Below are positions 1 to 12,663 of a stretch of 64,000 bases of DNA, piece after piece. Position 1 is the stretch's first letter, and each line of letters opens with the position of its first letter. Under the pieces are notes generated by a model. The model was not told the DNA's origin. It did not search any database and saw only the letters and a program-made list of their open reading frames with translations. The DNA is from Synanceia verrucosa (Eukaryota > Chordata > Actinopteri > Perciformes > Synanceiidae): NCBI GenBank assembly GCA_029721515.1, contig CM056554.1, positions 26,208,236 to 26,272,235 of the forward strand. Direction: 5' to 3'. Position numbers and translations under genes: made by a program.

Positions 1-3000
1 ATTATTGTCCATGTCCATGGCTGGAAGACACTGAATAAATAAGAGTAAGGGTAAATTCAACAATTTATTAATGTTAACGAACACATGTTGCAGTGGCAGC
101 GAGTATGAGCTGCTAAAAGTGAACCTGTCAAACAGTCCAACTGCTCCCACTCACAGTCTGGATGGACTCAATTAAAGCTGGGAATACCCAGTGATCACTT
201 TGGGATCTTTTCTGCTTGTGTCTGTGTGCTATAGGTGAGGACAAAGCAGCAGGAAGCTCATTAGATGCCTCATATCTGCAGTTATGTTCAGGAGCGACAT
301 GTGATATTCAAGCTGTCAACGCCCTGATCACACAGCAGGATGTGCTTGACGCTCTCAAGACCACCACAGTAACACCAACATTCCTTAAACTATCACCCTC
401 CTGGGACCCTCATGCTGCAGAGTGAAATCAATTCATTGATTTGATGAAACACACCTGCTTGCTACTGCTTTTTAAATCATGCATAACACAAACACAGTGT
501 GAAGATGTCGTCTACAGGGGAGTTGTGACTGACCTTTTCTCTTGCAACTGTCAGACATTTTTACAGTAAACATTAAACACTATTAGTTTCACCCTTGCCA
601 CCCTATCAGATTTTTCCCAGTGCGTGGGCTAATCTGGGAACAAAGCAGACCATGTTACGTGGGGAAGGAAGGAGAGGAATTTCTCAAGGAATCACTATTA
701 GGTGTGAATATTCTCTATAAATCTGTCTACAGGTTCCTCAGAGGGACTTTTTTTAGAGCATGTACCCCCCATACAAAAACACTTGATGATATATAAATGG
801 TCCTTGTGTTCTGTCGAATGTCAAGAGGCTCTTTGCTATTGTTGGGCTGTCTGATGAAATACAAGTGGCTGACTTAAAAGGTTGGAGCTCTCCCAGTCAA
901 GGACATGGTGTCTGTGGGAGCTTCGCCAGAGGCCCCAAACTACAGCAGTTACTATTACAGCCATATAACACTCGACACTGAGCGTTGAAGTAATACCAAA
1001 CCAAAAGAATGTTTTTGTTTTCCCTGACAATGTAAGAAACTGAAGCAACTTTTAAGCCCTGACCAGTGGAATCAGGAAAAAAAAACAAAGCCAGAAAACC
1101 AAAAACTTTTGGGTTCGAATCGCTTCTCTAAAAAAATCTGTTAAATACCTCTGGTGCTATTTGGAGGGAGAAATGGGCCCTTGACTACAAGCTGCCAACA
1201 AGGGCAGGGACTTAAACAGTGACACAGGAGGATAGTCGAGGCAGCCAGAGGGTTGGCTGCCTTCAGCTTTCTCTCCTCTCTTTCCCACTGTGGTGAACAG
1301 CTTTGCACTGTCCATGTCAAGCTGGGACACGCTGAGCAGCAGGGCTAGCATGCCTTCAATGACCTACACAGAAACAAGGCCAGGAGGCTGCGTCAACTGT
1401 GGTCTGACAGGACTGCAGGATCCACATAAACCTGACACTGTGCAAGCTTCCATATGTTCCTGTTGACTAAAACACTGCAGTGTATTCACTGCCTTTCAGC
1501 AACCTGAAAGGCGAACTGTGGTGAGCCATATCACTTTGTGGCTTTTAAAACTATTAGCAACAGAAATGCAACAGTGTGATTAAACTCATTATTTCCTCAC
1601 ATACATTTATTTTGTCTGTGTATGACATGCTTGAATGAAGAATTGTGTGCTAAATACCACTTCCAATATGACACTGATAAAATCTATGAATAAAAAAATC
1701 TATATACTCTTAGGGCTGCAAAGGGGTAGAAAATCCCCAGCAAATTTATGGTACATTTCCAGAAACTTTTTCTATGGGGAGTTAAGTTGGAGACTTTTGG
1801 AAACATAATATATTATAATATTGGAAATTTATGAGATAACTGGAAATTTAAGCTGTCGTATCCAAACTTAAATATAAACATTTTTACTTATCGTAGTCTA
1901 GAGCATCTGTGCTAAATAAAACCAAAAATTGAATGTAACAAAAGTTCTACTTTGTGCATGTGATCAAGGAATAGCATAGACATTAAAATGCACTGTGTTG
2001 TTTAGTCAAAAATTGTGCTACAATATACTTTGTAACACTCATTACAAATTCCCAGTTCATTCCCATTTATTCCCATAAATTCCCATTAATTCATGTGGGA
2101 CTTTCTGACTTTGAAACGTCCTGGAATTTGCAGTGCTTAAGAAATTTACTTGTGAAATTCATAAATTAAATTAACAACTGCTAAAGAATAAAACAAATGT
2201 TGCTGTGCTTGTTTAGTTAAAAAAAGACATGACAAATCAAAGTACATCAAAGCACTGACACAATAAACAACAATTCATTTAGAGGCTTGTAGGAAAAGAT
2301 TAAAAAGCAAAGTAAACCCCTTGAGGAGCAGGGTGTAAAGATGAGTACTGTGTCTGAACAAGGAGGTTCAGTGAACTTTGTCAAAATAATGGGTTAGTAA
2401 ATTAAATGAAGCAAAGTTTATCTGGGCCCTCCTGTACAGTATATACATGGTTACTGTCACAGTGCGTCAACAAGTCATACCATATTCATTAACATGCGTC
2501 AGAAGTGTGCATATTAAAGTTAGTTTGCTCACCAAACTGAAATTCACTCTTAAATACGCTAAATTTAGGTTGTGAATTCACAGATAAAAAAAACATCACT
2601 GAGGGCAAACCTGGATTTAATCCAATCTGACGTGAGGCAGTGCATCGAAATGTTGTCTTCAGATTGTTTGATATGCTGTGGCTGTCTGTTTGAGGAGATA
2701 ATGTTCCTGAGGTCAACATCAGGACATGCCAGCAGGATTGAATCCAGTCACCTGTGGAGGGAGAGCTGCCTCCTCCTCACATTCAAACTCTGACAGACTG
2801 AGCGCTAACCTGAAACAACAGTGACTAGCAGGAGAGAGAAGAGCACCACCACACCTCCACCCTGGTTCATCAATTCAAAATGAGGAGAACAAAAAAAAAA
2901 AATACACATGCCAGACAGAAGTTAAGAACACAGCAGAACATTCCCCCCCACTCCGATGAGAACTACAACTACCAAGATACTACAAACGCACAGATGCTTG

Positions 3001-6000
3001 CTACCAACCTGCGGCTATGCTAGCATTGCTTGTCATCTCATTCAATTCATTGAACAAACATTGATTTGTTTTTGAGCTGGAATTTACTGTTGATATTTGA
3101 CTCTGGTTGGCAGTGTATCGATGCCAAGACCTGGGTACAGCTTTGAGCTGTGCCAGGTGAGTGTTTGTGTGTTGAAGCCAAGCAACGGCACATCTGTAGA
3201 TGAGTAGCGAGCACTTACTTCATCAAGATCAGTGATCACTTCCACAAGAAATTTGGACTTTCATGAAGCTTTTTACAGCAGAACCGAATGACAGCAAGTA
3301 TCTTCTAGCAGTGTGTTTTGATTTGATGTATTTTCAAAAATGGAAACTGGGTACAGTTTCCACCTTGTGTGATAATTTGGTTTAAGGTGCGGCAAGCAGA
3401 CTCAGTCACAAGCCTTGCGTAGTGCAAGAAGACTGAATTTCCTGCCACAGGCAGCTTTTCCATAGAATTTGAAAATAGCTGACGACTTCTGAACAAACCA
3501 ATGCTGTGTCGATTTTCAGCGAAACTGCATAAAAAGATTCACTCAAATCCCTGACTGCACTGCATGTGGCAGAGCCGGCATCTCACAGAATGATGTTAGT
3601 TTAGAGGAGGGGGAGAAAATGAAGGGGTTGATTGAGGGAATAAACCCCACGGATTTGAATAGAACAATGCAGCCCTTACCTTGCTTCCCTCGGCTTTCGG
3701 CTCCTGTGATGGCAAGTGATTCAGAGAGCAGTGTTTAAAAGTGCTGCCCCTAAAAAGGACCCGTGCTCCACCGGACAACAGTGTCATGAGAACAGATCTT
3801 TTTTTTCTTTCTTTCTTCAAATCATATAAATACTTAACAGAACAGACAAAACCCACAGCAAAACAACAGGGATCATGATGGAAAGAAGTGGACTTTGTGG
3901 CGTTATCCCTGACAGGTAAACATTTAAAATGTGTAGCAATACAAGGAATATATGAAAGAAGGAAGGGTACATCATTGAACTCCCATTAGGGTGTATTTGA
4001 TCTTTGAACAGATTAATGACATTTAATGATATTCAGCAGGGCTAACAGTAGCCTGTGCTACTATTGTCAGGAGGTGGTGTTAATTTGAAATGTCTCTTTA
4101 AATCTGGACCTTCCTGCCAGTTCTTTCACAATTAGAGTGGTGTCACAATGAGGGAATGACCCTTCCGTCTTCTTTTGGTTGCAGAGCATGTAAATGACAT
4201 CACATAACAGGAAGTAAACATGGACCCAAGCTATTGCGCAGCAAAGCAACTCCGTTGGAACAGTCTATGCCACAGAAATACAGTAGATCAGGAGTGGGAT
4301 GGACATTGAATGGACCTCAGTGATGAATTGTGTAACGTTAATGCATAACGCTGGCAGAACTGCTCTCTACTCCTAATCTATTTCTATGGACGACAATACT
4401 TTGTTTTACTTCTATATTTAAATCCCCTTATTTTAGTGTAGCAATTATTTTCTGTCACAGTAGCGCTGTCATTTCACAGCACCATCTGGGGACAATCCTC
4501 AGGCCTTCTACCATTTACTATAATGCCAAGACCATGTAATGAATTACTGTGTATGAGGCTTTCACACGTAATTGGTGGTTGCTTTAATCCCACTGTTTTT
4601 GCATCAGGATGCTAAACTAAACCACAAGAGCAGCAGCATCAGTGAGAAAGAATATGCAGGAAAAACATAAACAGTTAATGAGAATAATATACAAAACTAA
4701 GCTGCTTTACTTAATTTAACACAATATTAACATAATATAAACTAGATATGTTGACTCAGTGTGTATTTTGTAGATAAAACCTTTGTATCCAAGTGCCTTT
4801 GTTGTGATTACTGGCCAGAAAAAGGATCATGGAAATTGTGGGAAGAAGCATAAAAGATGAGAAATAAGAAAAAATTAAAACTAGGACTTCACATGAGAAG
4901 AGAAAATATATTAATTTCATTTCATGTACACACACAGCTAAATAATGAGGACTGATAGGGCAACAAACATTGTTCTTGAACTTTAACACTGATCCTGTTG
5001 TCTGTTATCTCTTCGTCAAATTTGCCATCTCTTATGTGGATGTCCAATCAGTGTTAATGTTAGTTTATTGAAACAACAAATTCCAAAGTGTCCTGCTATA
5101 CTGTCCAAGAAAGCCCAGAGGTTTCCCCCATCTGGACACGGCTAATACAGGACTATTTTAGGACAAGATGACAGCATTTGTCTTATAATGTTAAAAGAAA
5201 AGCTAACAAGGTAAAATGGTGTTTGGCCGTGACCAAAACAAATTATAATTTTTACCCTAGATCTGGGAACAAAAATGACTGAATGCATGTATTGTTTGAC
5301 TGGACAAGTTTGGTACTGGGTTACTGAAATGATGTAGAGAAAAAATACCCAGCAAGCAGGAAGAACAATAGATTTTGCAGGGTTTTCACATCAATATAGT
5401 AGCACTGAAGAATGTTGTGCTTCAATGGGTGCAAATCCACGTCAAATGTGTCAAATGTTCCCTAAAACAGTATTTTTTCAGCATCCTTTATCACTGTACA
5501 TCAGATATATTTTCAACAAAACTGTGTTCACACTGTGAGCAGCTGACCTGAAAGAGGATTTGGTGCTGCTCCTGTGGCCGCCTCATCACTAGTTAATTAG
5601 CCAAGCAGTCTGTTTACGGCTTCTTTGATAATCATTGTTTAGTTTTATGACATTACTTGAAATTATTAAAGTAATTAATCAATCAAATAACTGTTAAGCT
5701 TTGATTGACGAGAAAAAAATATTACTCTGTTATTTCTTTCTATATTTTTCCTCAATTATACACTTGCCAGCTAAAACTACATCACAAAATAATCCTGTCA
5801 AGTTGTCGTTAGATGCAAGAGAAAGCCATGTGATTTAGTTAGTAAATGTTATGTTTTACGTCCAATATTCAACTCTTTGGGAAATGTTGGGACTTTCTAG
5901 TGAATTCTTAAAAAAATGTTGCTGACATTGTGAACCCACCTAGTGCATATCAGATATTTTAAAATAACACATAATCTAGAAAAGTTGGCTGTGTTAGGAA

Positions 6001-6014
6001 CCTACTGAACTTAC
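1..6014 (-). other. zmynd11: zmynd11 intron downstream of the second coding exon (partial)
   Basis: This stretch is AT-rich and has no recognisable zmynd11 exon. I looked for the PHD-finger exon that follows in this gene family and did not find it, so the rest of the gene lies beyond the left edge. There are short open frames but none with family motifs except the doubtful one at 216-425. No complete transposon is recognised. Confidence 0.6.
216..425 (+). other. Unrecognised exon-like open frame
   Basis: An open frame of about 65 codons follows a pyrimidine-rich tract ending in TATAG near 233 and closes with TGA at 423-425. An ATTAAA hexamer lies about 150 bases further on. Together these look like a terminal exon with a poly(A) signal on the plus strand, opposite to zmynd11. 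I do not recognise the protein, there is no upstream partner exon in the window, and chance is a fair explanation. Confidence 0.15.
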
Positions 6015-6174
6015 CATCTCATCCCCGGGCAGCCAGTATCCCTCCTGCTCGATGCCTGCCTTGGAGCCCTTGCAGCCAACGGTCAGGGTCTCCACCACCA
6101 GGCCGTCCTTCACGGCCAGGCTCAGCTGCCTAGCGGTCTCCTTAGGGTGCATGCCAAACACACGGCTCAGGTAC
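6015..6174 (-). CDS. zmynd11: zmynd11 second coding exon
   Basis: The 160-base exon is bounded on the minus strand by an acceptor (CTCCTGCCCAG) and a donor (ATG|GTAAGT). It starts in phase 2, supplying the last base of a lysine codon begun in the previous exon, and then encodes 53 residues ending GDEM with a complete codon. The run LSLAVKDGLVVETLTVGCKG followed by SKAGIEQEGYWLPGDE is near-identical to my memory of vertebrate ZMYND11. It is the end of the N-terminal winged-helix-like region, just before the PHD finger. ZMYND11 reads methylated H3.3 through later PHD-bromo-PWWP modules and binds partners through a C-terminal MYND finger, none of which is in this window. The exon is intact, with no stop or frameshift. 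Confidence 0.93.
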
Positions 6175-6984
6175 CTGGGCAGGAGGTTGAAAAGCGATTG
6201 AGTTATGCGGAAACCTACAACTTATTATTAGTGCTGTGGTGATAAAATGTAAAGCATATATGGTTACTCAAGACGCTCCACAACCTTGAAAGGAGCTCTA
6301 ATGAGCACACACACGACCATCATTCACAGAGCATATAATTTCTACAGGTCACAGGCCTCACTTACACTTTAATAAATTATATTAATACTACCCAAGACGC
6401 AGATTAGAGACACATGCGGTTTGAATGTACCACACCATTTCAGATAATGGCCTGCTTCTTGATTCCTGCAGCTGCTGACTGGCAGTGAACCTCTCCAAGC
6501 AAGGTCAAGTATCCTCGACTGTGGCAGATAGCCAACCAACTGAATGTCAGAGGAGAATGAGGTGAGGTTATTTACTGCTGAGCCACAGTGTGTCTGGGAA
6601 GTAAACACAATTCAGAGTGGAATATTTGAATCAAGAGTACTACCTGGCCAACAAAACGAACACAGGAGGAGCTTCTTTGAAATATAAATACATTACACTA
6701 TCAGCACATTTCCCTCTTACTGCTTTCCAAATTACTGTAGCTCAAATTACAAATTCAGCTTACGAAAAATACAAATGTTCCAGTCAGTGCTGGAGGTATT
6801 GCGTTACAAAGTAGTCCCTTTTCCTGTTTGATCAACTTTCATCATGACTTCGACTTTACAGCTGGAGCTCATGAACAAAGATGGAGGAGCGTGTTTAGAG
6901 AGTGGAAATATGAACATTACTGAGAATCTGTTCATCTAAAGGAACTAGAATGAGACGGTAAAGAAGAGAGAAGACTTTTGCTGT
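6175..6984 (-). other. zmynd11: zmynd11 intron 2, 3' part
   Basis: Intron between the two coding exons, on the exon 6015-6174 side of the BEL/Pao insertion. Nothing recognisable was seen. Confidence 0.6.
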
Positions 6985-7062
6985 GAAGGGCTGTCCTCTT
7001 GTCGGGAGGTAAGCTGGATTGACCTTCCCTGAGATGTGTGACCATGTCTCAGGGCTGGTAAG

Positions 7063-7416
7063 TTACTGGATCTCGGACACTCTGTTCGCCCTGAACTGTT
7101 TCCACCTCGGTGTTGAGCTGCAGATCCAATGTAGCGTAATCATAGAATCCGTCCACATTCTTATCTGATTTGGTTCCAGTTTTAGAGTAGTCATCAAGTT
7201 GTTAGTTAGTCTCGCTCCAATCACAGCTCCCATGAATTCCAGGCGTGGCAGTGTCATTTTCTTGAGAGGGCTCACCCTGGATTTCGAGGTGACTAGACTC
7301 ACGGTAGGTTCCCCATCTGGTGATTTACCTTGCAGGTAAGCTACAGCACTGTATGCTCTTTCAATTGCGTCGCAGAACACATGTAGTGTCAGGGCATGTT
7401 TGTTTTCTGGCTGCAT
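7063..7416 (-). pseudogene. BEL/Pao RNase H-like region (Pao peptidase/A17 block)
   Basis: The frame contains VFCDAIERAYSAVAYL, the family LPRLEFMGAVIGARL block, and MWTDSMITLHWI, the catalytic-acid motif strings of Pao-type RNase H. It ends in a TAA inside a conserved stretch (RVSEIQ-stop-LTSPE), a nonsense mutation rather than a natural end. It lies just downstream of the RT frame and is separated from it by a frameshift between 7416 and 7474. Confidence 0.85.
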
Positions 7417-7473
7417 GACTGTTCGATACCATCTTGGTATGGTGAGGTGGTATAGCTGTGGTAGTTCTGAACA

Positions 7474-8289
7474 TCACTGTTGCCATTCTTGGGTCAGATC
7501 GTGTGGCAGCTCTTCATCCCAGGAGAGTCCCCTCTCCCACATTTCTTGAAACATGCACTTGATTCTGATTGTGAAAGGCGTCAGGAACCCAAGTGGGACA
7601 TAGATGCACGCAGCTGACTGCAAAACGCTTCTCTTTGTGTTCTTCTTGTCCTTTAGGATGCTTAACAGCGGTCTGAGGTCAAAGGTGAAGTCATCAGTTC
7701 CTGGTCGCCACACTAAGCCCAACACCTTTAGAACTGTTCCGTGTGTCTCGGGGCCCGGTGTGTGGTCTGTTGTACTCTCTTCCCACTTCTTCTCCAGCTC
7801 AGGAGAATTAGTCGTCCACTTGCAGAGATCCATGCCTGCAGTTGACAGTATTTGTTTGGCAGTTTTTGTCACATGGTAGGCTTCTTCAACGCTGTGTGAA
7901 CTTGCGATGAAATCATCCACGTAGAACGACTCCATTAGTGTCTGTACCACTTGTGGTTGTTCTGTTTTGTATTGTTTCAGGTGCTTTCTGATTGTTGCTG
8001 CAAGCAGGAATGGGCTTGGGGAGGCTCCGAACACGACTCTGGTCATCCTCAGCGCACGCATCTCTTCATCCTCTTCTCCATTTGGTGGGCCTGTAAGCCA
8101 CAAGGACCTCACTGCATCTCTGTCGATCTCCACCAGGGAGATCTGTAGGAAAGCCTTTTTTATGCCTGCTGTGAAGGCTATTTCATGTTTCCTGAATTTA
8201 ATGAGGACACTGGGGAGATCAGGATCCAGGTCCTGTGAGCAGACCGTCATTGAGGGATAGGCAGCCATCTTCATGGGACGACGCGTCAA
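7474..8289 (-). pseudogene. BEL/Pao reverse transcriptase
   Basis: The frame of about 271 codons carries the RT palm. An early block (FTAGIKKAFLQISL, where the family normally has an acidic residue near K) is followed by LWLTG, a conserved PFLLAATIRKHL block and the catalytic YVDDFIAS. The acidic YVDD pair is intact. The N-terminal part is cut off from the protease frame by stops and frameshifts between about 8290 and 8480, so the polyprotein cannot be read through. Confidence 0.9.
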
Positions 8290-8475
8290 ACACTACTCAC
8301 AGTTTTGTGGTCACTTTGTCTTCTCTGAGTACTACATAGTGAGATAAGTAATATTTCACATTTTCTTCACTTGTATTGTCCTTTGGCACATCCTCTGCAA
8401 TGTTCTGCTGTAAATAATCCTCCACTACTTCACTGTATCTGCTGTAGAATGTGACATCTTTGTTTAGTTTTTTCT

Positions 8476-9413
8476 TCAGACCTTCAAATCGTTTTTTAGC
8501 AACCCTGTAGTTGTCCTTGAGTTCTGCTCTTTCTGGTTTCCAGGGCAACGCCACGCTGTAGCGTCCATCTTTGAAGGTGGTTGTTCTCTCAAACATCTGC
8601 AGAGCCTCTTCTTCAGCTGGGTTCTGTGTTTTCTCACCTTTGATACCCAGAGACTCAATTTCCCAGAATGCACGTAGTTGTTTGGAGACAAGGATATCCT
8701 CTTCAAGTCGAATGAACACGACATTGACATGGACACTGGTCCCTGCACAGACCATCCAAAGGTGCTCTCCAGGGCAACTAATGTTTCTGTGAGTCTCTCC
8801 ACTCTTCCTGAGACTGTTTGCCAGTAGTAGTCAGCTCCTATTAGGACAGAGAGCTCAGGATCATCATCGTCTGCAAAGTCTGCTAGTTGTAATCCCCTTT
8901 TCTTGAGCTCATGTTGAATCTGGTCACCAGGAATCTTCATCACAGCTGTGCACACCTGTGGGGTTTCTATGGCCTCAATTGCAATTGTTCGCTTGTTGTC
9001 CCGGACATTCTCCAATATTACTCTCACGGTGTTGCGCTGTGATGTTGTAGGGACAGAGGAGCCAAACGTGTGAAGAGTGAGAGTCTCTTGTCTTATTATC
9101 GATAAGTTCAGGCTCTTCACAAGGTTTTCATGGATGAAACTTCTCTGGCTCCCTCCATCAAGCAAGTGGCAAACTTGACTTAAAAAGTCTGTAGTAGTAC
9201 GGTGCTCTGTCCATCTGGTTTAATCTTTGCTGATTGAGGAATGACTGAGGAAACAACAGCGTCTCCTGTTACATTTGGGAGTTGCACTTCATTGTCATCA
9301 CTGGTGCATACAGCAATATGATGCCTCCTTCCACATTTTGCACATGACACATCCTTTACTTTGCATGTCTTTGCAACGTGTTTCTGTTCCAGACACACAA
9401 AGCATCTTTCCAT
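8476..9413 (-). pseudogene. BEL/Pao zinc knuckles and aspartic protease
   Basis: The frame at 9180-9413 has two CCHC-like knuckles (CFVCLEQKHVAKTC and CAKCGRRHHIAVC), the nucleic-acid-binding part of Gag. The following frame, 8476-9165, opens with LDGGSQRSFIHENLV, the DGGSQRSFI active-site motif of the DUF1758 retropepsin in Pao elements, and continues through VLIGADYYW. The two frames are split by a frameshift near 9170. The C-terminal end runs in a different frame from the RT. Confidence 0.88.
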
Positions 9414-9429
9414 CTTCTTGAGTTACTCT

Positions 9430-10588
9430 TTACATTCTGAAACGCTGTGATTTGTGCTCCGCACTGTCACAGAATAAACAGTTGTGTGTCTTCTGGCTGG
9501 CGGTGTGCAGTGCAGCAGCAGACTGCATGCTGGGTCTGCTCGATTTTATGCCACTGAATGATGTGGACTGCTTCCATGGCTTGCTTTCTGGTTTCTGTTC
9601 TTTCGGGGTGTAGGATGTTGTCATTTGCAGTGCTCTTTCTCTGCTTTGAACCTCTTTCTTTAGGAATTTTATTATTTCATCAACTTTCCAGTCATCATCA
9701 CTTCCCCTCTGACGGCTATATTCAAGAGCTACGTCTTCTAGAATGATCTTCATTAAAATTGGGCAGAGTAGGCAGCCATAGGTCCCTGACACTACACCCA
9801 GTGACTCCAAGCTCCTTATTTGAATTTAACATTCATCATATAGCTGCCTTAACGCATGCACATCGGAGGATTTCTTTACAGGATTTAGATTCAGCAGCCT
9901 TGACATGTGAGCGCTGATCACCAGATCTTTCCTTCCAAATCTACTTTGCAGCAGAGTGATCGCACTGTCATAATTAGCATCAGTCCTGCTACTGCCTTTG
10001 CAGCTGGTCCAGTGAGATACGTTTTGAGGAAGGTAAACTTCTCATGTTTGGACAACGCATCATTCGTGCGAATAGCAGTCTCATATTGGCTCCAAAACTC
10101 CTGCCATCTACTGACATCTCCGTTGTAGTTGTCAATAATCAGTTTCGGTAGCTTCACAGATTGTCGGTGTGCTAACGAGTTAGCTGAGCTAGCATCGCTC
10201 ACCCTGTGTTGCGTTGCTGCTTTGCTCTGGCTTTGCTCTTCCCTTCTCCGTATCATGTGCTGTGCGCGACTCTTAAACGAGATGACACATTGCTTGTTTC
10301 GAGCTCGCAATCCAAGTCATCCAACGCTGTGAGCTGTTCAATTCCATAGTCCAGTTCGCGTAGACTGTCCTCCTTCGCAATCAACATTTCCAACAAAGTG
10401 CTTAAGTTATCCACGTCCGGATCGGGCTGGGTCATTTCGCCGTCAATCTGATTCAAAAGACGTGTAGTAGTACTTCTGATTGCGCCCCGCTTTTTTCTCA
10501 TTCTTTCCATTTCCGTTTTACGTTCCTCTTCGGTCATCCGCGGAGCTACTGCTCCAGTTCCATGTGAGTCTCCTTGGCTCATCATCAT
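9430..10588 (-). pseudogene. BEL/Pao gag (DUF1759-type)
   Basis: Three consecutive ATG codons at 10588, 10585 and 10582 follow the primer-binding site by a few bases and are the likely start. Downstream, LPKLIIDNYNGDVSRWQEFW and LTGPAAKAVAGL are hallmarks of the DUF1759 Gag of Pao elements. The coding run is split over at least three frames (10588-10253, 10310-9918, 9810-9430), so it is a relic. Confidence 0.85.
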
Positions 10589-10592
10589 CCCA

Positions 10593-10605
10593 GGTTTCGG
10601 CACCA
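10593..10605 (-). promoter_or_regulatory. BEL/Pao primer-binding-site candidate
   Basis: The minus strand reads TGGTGCCGAAACC, between the LTR edge and the gag ATG. This resembles the TGG-starting tRNA-complementary site typical of BEL elements. I cannot name the tRNA with confidence. Confidence 0.55.
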
Positions 10606-10611
10606 AGAAAT

Positions 10612-10857
10612 TGTAGTTTAACTACGATCAAAAATGACTGGACAGGACATCAGAATATGGAAATAAGCTTAGGTTTATTGAAGAGAAAAAAAGGAGGGGA
10701 TAGAAAGTGCAGAAACATCTCTTAGCACCATATTCGTTCGCTAACTGCTTGGTGAACACAACACATCTCCCAGTCTTTCTTTTTTACTAACATCCGGGTA
10801 AACACGCAAAGCCTTATGGGCATGAATTTACTTAAAGTGACCCTTTGTAGGCAATAC
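10612..10857 (-). repeat. BEL/Pao 5' LTR (approximate)
   Basis: The inner edge is placed where the minus strand ends in CTACA a few bases before the primer-binding site. The outer edge at about 10857 is the nearest position giving a TGT...ACA pair and is a guess. There is no second LTR in the window to compare it with. Confidence 0.4.
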
Positions 10858-11371
10858 AATGAAATAAGTTTCAATTCAAGTACATGGAATCAATATCAAT
10901 GAACTGCATTATCAATTCTTTTAACTCTCTTTTTAACTGTAAATAATCATGAAGTTACTACAGCTTTTAATCAATCATGTAAATGAAATTACATCAGCAA
11001 ATATGAACTCATGTAACTCAACAACAGTTACAACAGTTTAAATCCAAACATTACAAACTACTCTTAGTTATCCCTTAATGGTTTTTTTTCTCTCCATCGT
11101 TTTTATCAACATCATTGACTGATTAATTTAATTGTGGCTAAACACATATCAGGTTTTGTTAATTAGCAATGGGCTTGATTAATGATTAACTGGCTGTGAC
11201 CCTGCTGTAGGAGAAGATTTTCATATTTGTTAATTATTTGCTGCTGCCTCTCCTCCGTTTCCTCAAAAGTCATCAGCCGACCGGCCATACAGCCTGTTTG
11301 GTGACATTAAGCTTCAGTGTGAGTGGATATGGTGGAGAGATGGGGGTACCCTTTGCATGCCGCTGCATACT

Positions 11372-11385
11372 GTTGCCATGACAAC
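11372..11385. promoter_or_regulatory. RFX X-box-like site
   Basis: The sequence GTTGCCATGACAAC differs at one base from the palindromic RFX X-box GTTGCCATGGCAAC. It is intronic in zmynd11. A single 14-mer match can arise by chance. Confidence 0.35.
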
Positions 11386-11502
11386 GGCCGCTCACCGCTA
11401 GGGAATCGCTGCTCGACAACTTATGAAAGTGTTTAATTTCGAGTCTGGTCCATCCGCCTCCTAATCAGTGAGGTCCGCTGTAAATGATTTGTCTTCTAAT
11501 CA

Positions 11503-11510
11503 ATTTGCAT
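11503..11510 (+). promoter_or_regulatory. Octamer (POU) motif
   Basis: A perfect ATTTGCAT octamer lies 118 bases from the X-box-like site. It is short, so function is only suggested. Confidence 0.25.
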
Positions 11511-11779
11511 AGTTTGAACGAGGCCAGGTTCACTCCATGGACGAAATAAAGATGTTCAAAGCATTGTGAAGACCAGCTGCTTCATAGAAAGATACAATAT
11601 GGAGGCCTGGTTTCTGATCATAGGGTGGCTGACTTCATGGCAAGAATGACAATGAGTGAAGAACGGCTGGAGAGCGTCTGAACTCCTACAGCTGTCAGTC
11701 TAAATATTGATTGCTGCCTGGTTTGACACAAAGTGCAAACAGGACTCAAAAAAACGCACCAATACACACATACATTTAC

Positions 11780-12174
11780 AATAAAGTCAACCAATTATTG
11801 GATCAATCAATTAGTCGACCGACAGAGAATTAATCAGCAACCATTTTGATGACTGATTAATATCATGATCATGAAAGAAACTATCAATCTACAAATGAAG
11901 GTGGCAACAATTTGAATTTATCAAGCTAAAAGGTGATAAGGGTCTGGCTTCTCAGATACTGATAGTTTACTGCTGCTCTCTGTTTTATACAAAAAATTAA
12001 ATGAAATATTCTTTAGGTTTTGTACTTTAAGTCTGTGACAACCAGATACTCTATTCTGGACTCAAGGGAATTGCATTTTTATTACTATTATCTTTCATTT
12101 TAAATGATCAACTAATTCTTTTTTTTTTAAATGTGTCAGTAGACTGACACTGAAACTAGTTAGCTGCAGCCCTA
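11780..12174 (+). mobile_element. Teleost MITE of the 'GCAGCCCTA' type, worn
   Basis: The right end TGCAGCCCTA and the left part, with repeated ATTAATCAGCAACCATTTTGATG-like words, match a very common teleost MITE that begins TAGGGCTGCAAC and is rich in CGATTAAT. The left terminal repeat is no longer recognisable, so the start is approximate. Confidence 0.5.
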
Positions 12175-12663
12175 AATTGTGTATTATTGAGTTATTCAGC
12201 TACTGAACCCTGAGTTTATAGATTTCACTTCAGGAGAAAAAATAAACTACTTTCACCTGCAGATACAAGTCACCACTGTGTAATAACATAAAAAAGTCTG
12301 GGACTGATTCACATTAACACAACATGTCCACATATAGCAGGTTCAAGTGATGACATGTCAGTGTGTGGTGCTTTCTTTTCGGTTCAGGAAAACCTTGTTT
12401 AAGTTGGCCAAAACCATCAAAGTGTTTGAAAGGATCCCATCGAGAAGAAATATCTGAAAAAAGGACACTGGATTTTCACCTCCCGTGGGGAAGCTGGCCA
12501 GACTGCCACTGACTCAAACACTGTGTCTGGGCTGGTAAAGGGACACATTTATATTACTTAACATGTCCTTTAACAGTATGGTGTGAACTTCAGTCAACAT
12601 ACAAACTTGAAAGCATCAAAAAGCCACATCATCACATAACTGTCTTGTCTGTAATTAACTTAC

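Larger units (their letters stand above)
6985..10857 (-). mobile_element. BEL/Pao LTR retrotransposon, 3'-truncated and decayed
   Basis: Reading down the minus strand there is an LTR-like block, a primer-binding-site candidate, gag with a DUF1759-type region, CCHC zinc knuckles, a DUF1758-type aspartic protease, a Pao-type reverse transcriptase with YVDD, and an RNase H region. The order gag-PR-RT-RH with these variants identifies BEL/Pao rather than Gypsy or Copia. The reading frame is broken repeatedly. After the RNase H block a TAA stop is followed by residues still alignable to the family (LTSPETWSHISGKVNPA), and then homology ends near 6985. No integrase or 3' LTR is seen, so the element is truncated. 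It sits in zmynd11 intron 2 in the same orientation as the gene. The left limit is approximate. Confidence 0.88.
10858..11779 (-). other. zmynd11: zmynd11 intron 2, single-copy-looking stretch
   Basis: Intron sequence with no transposon signature. The portion 11150-11530 has more varied composition than its surroundings and contains an X-box-like site and an octamer, listed separately. It may be a conserved non-coding element, but that needs a cross-species alignment. Confidence 0.4.

Noticed and set aside
7604..8260. Plus-strand frames of up to 97 codons over the BEL/Pao RT
   Set aside because: Antisense to the clear RT frame and without motifs of their own.
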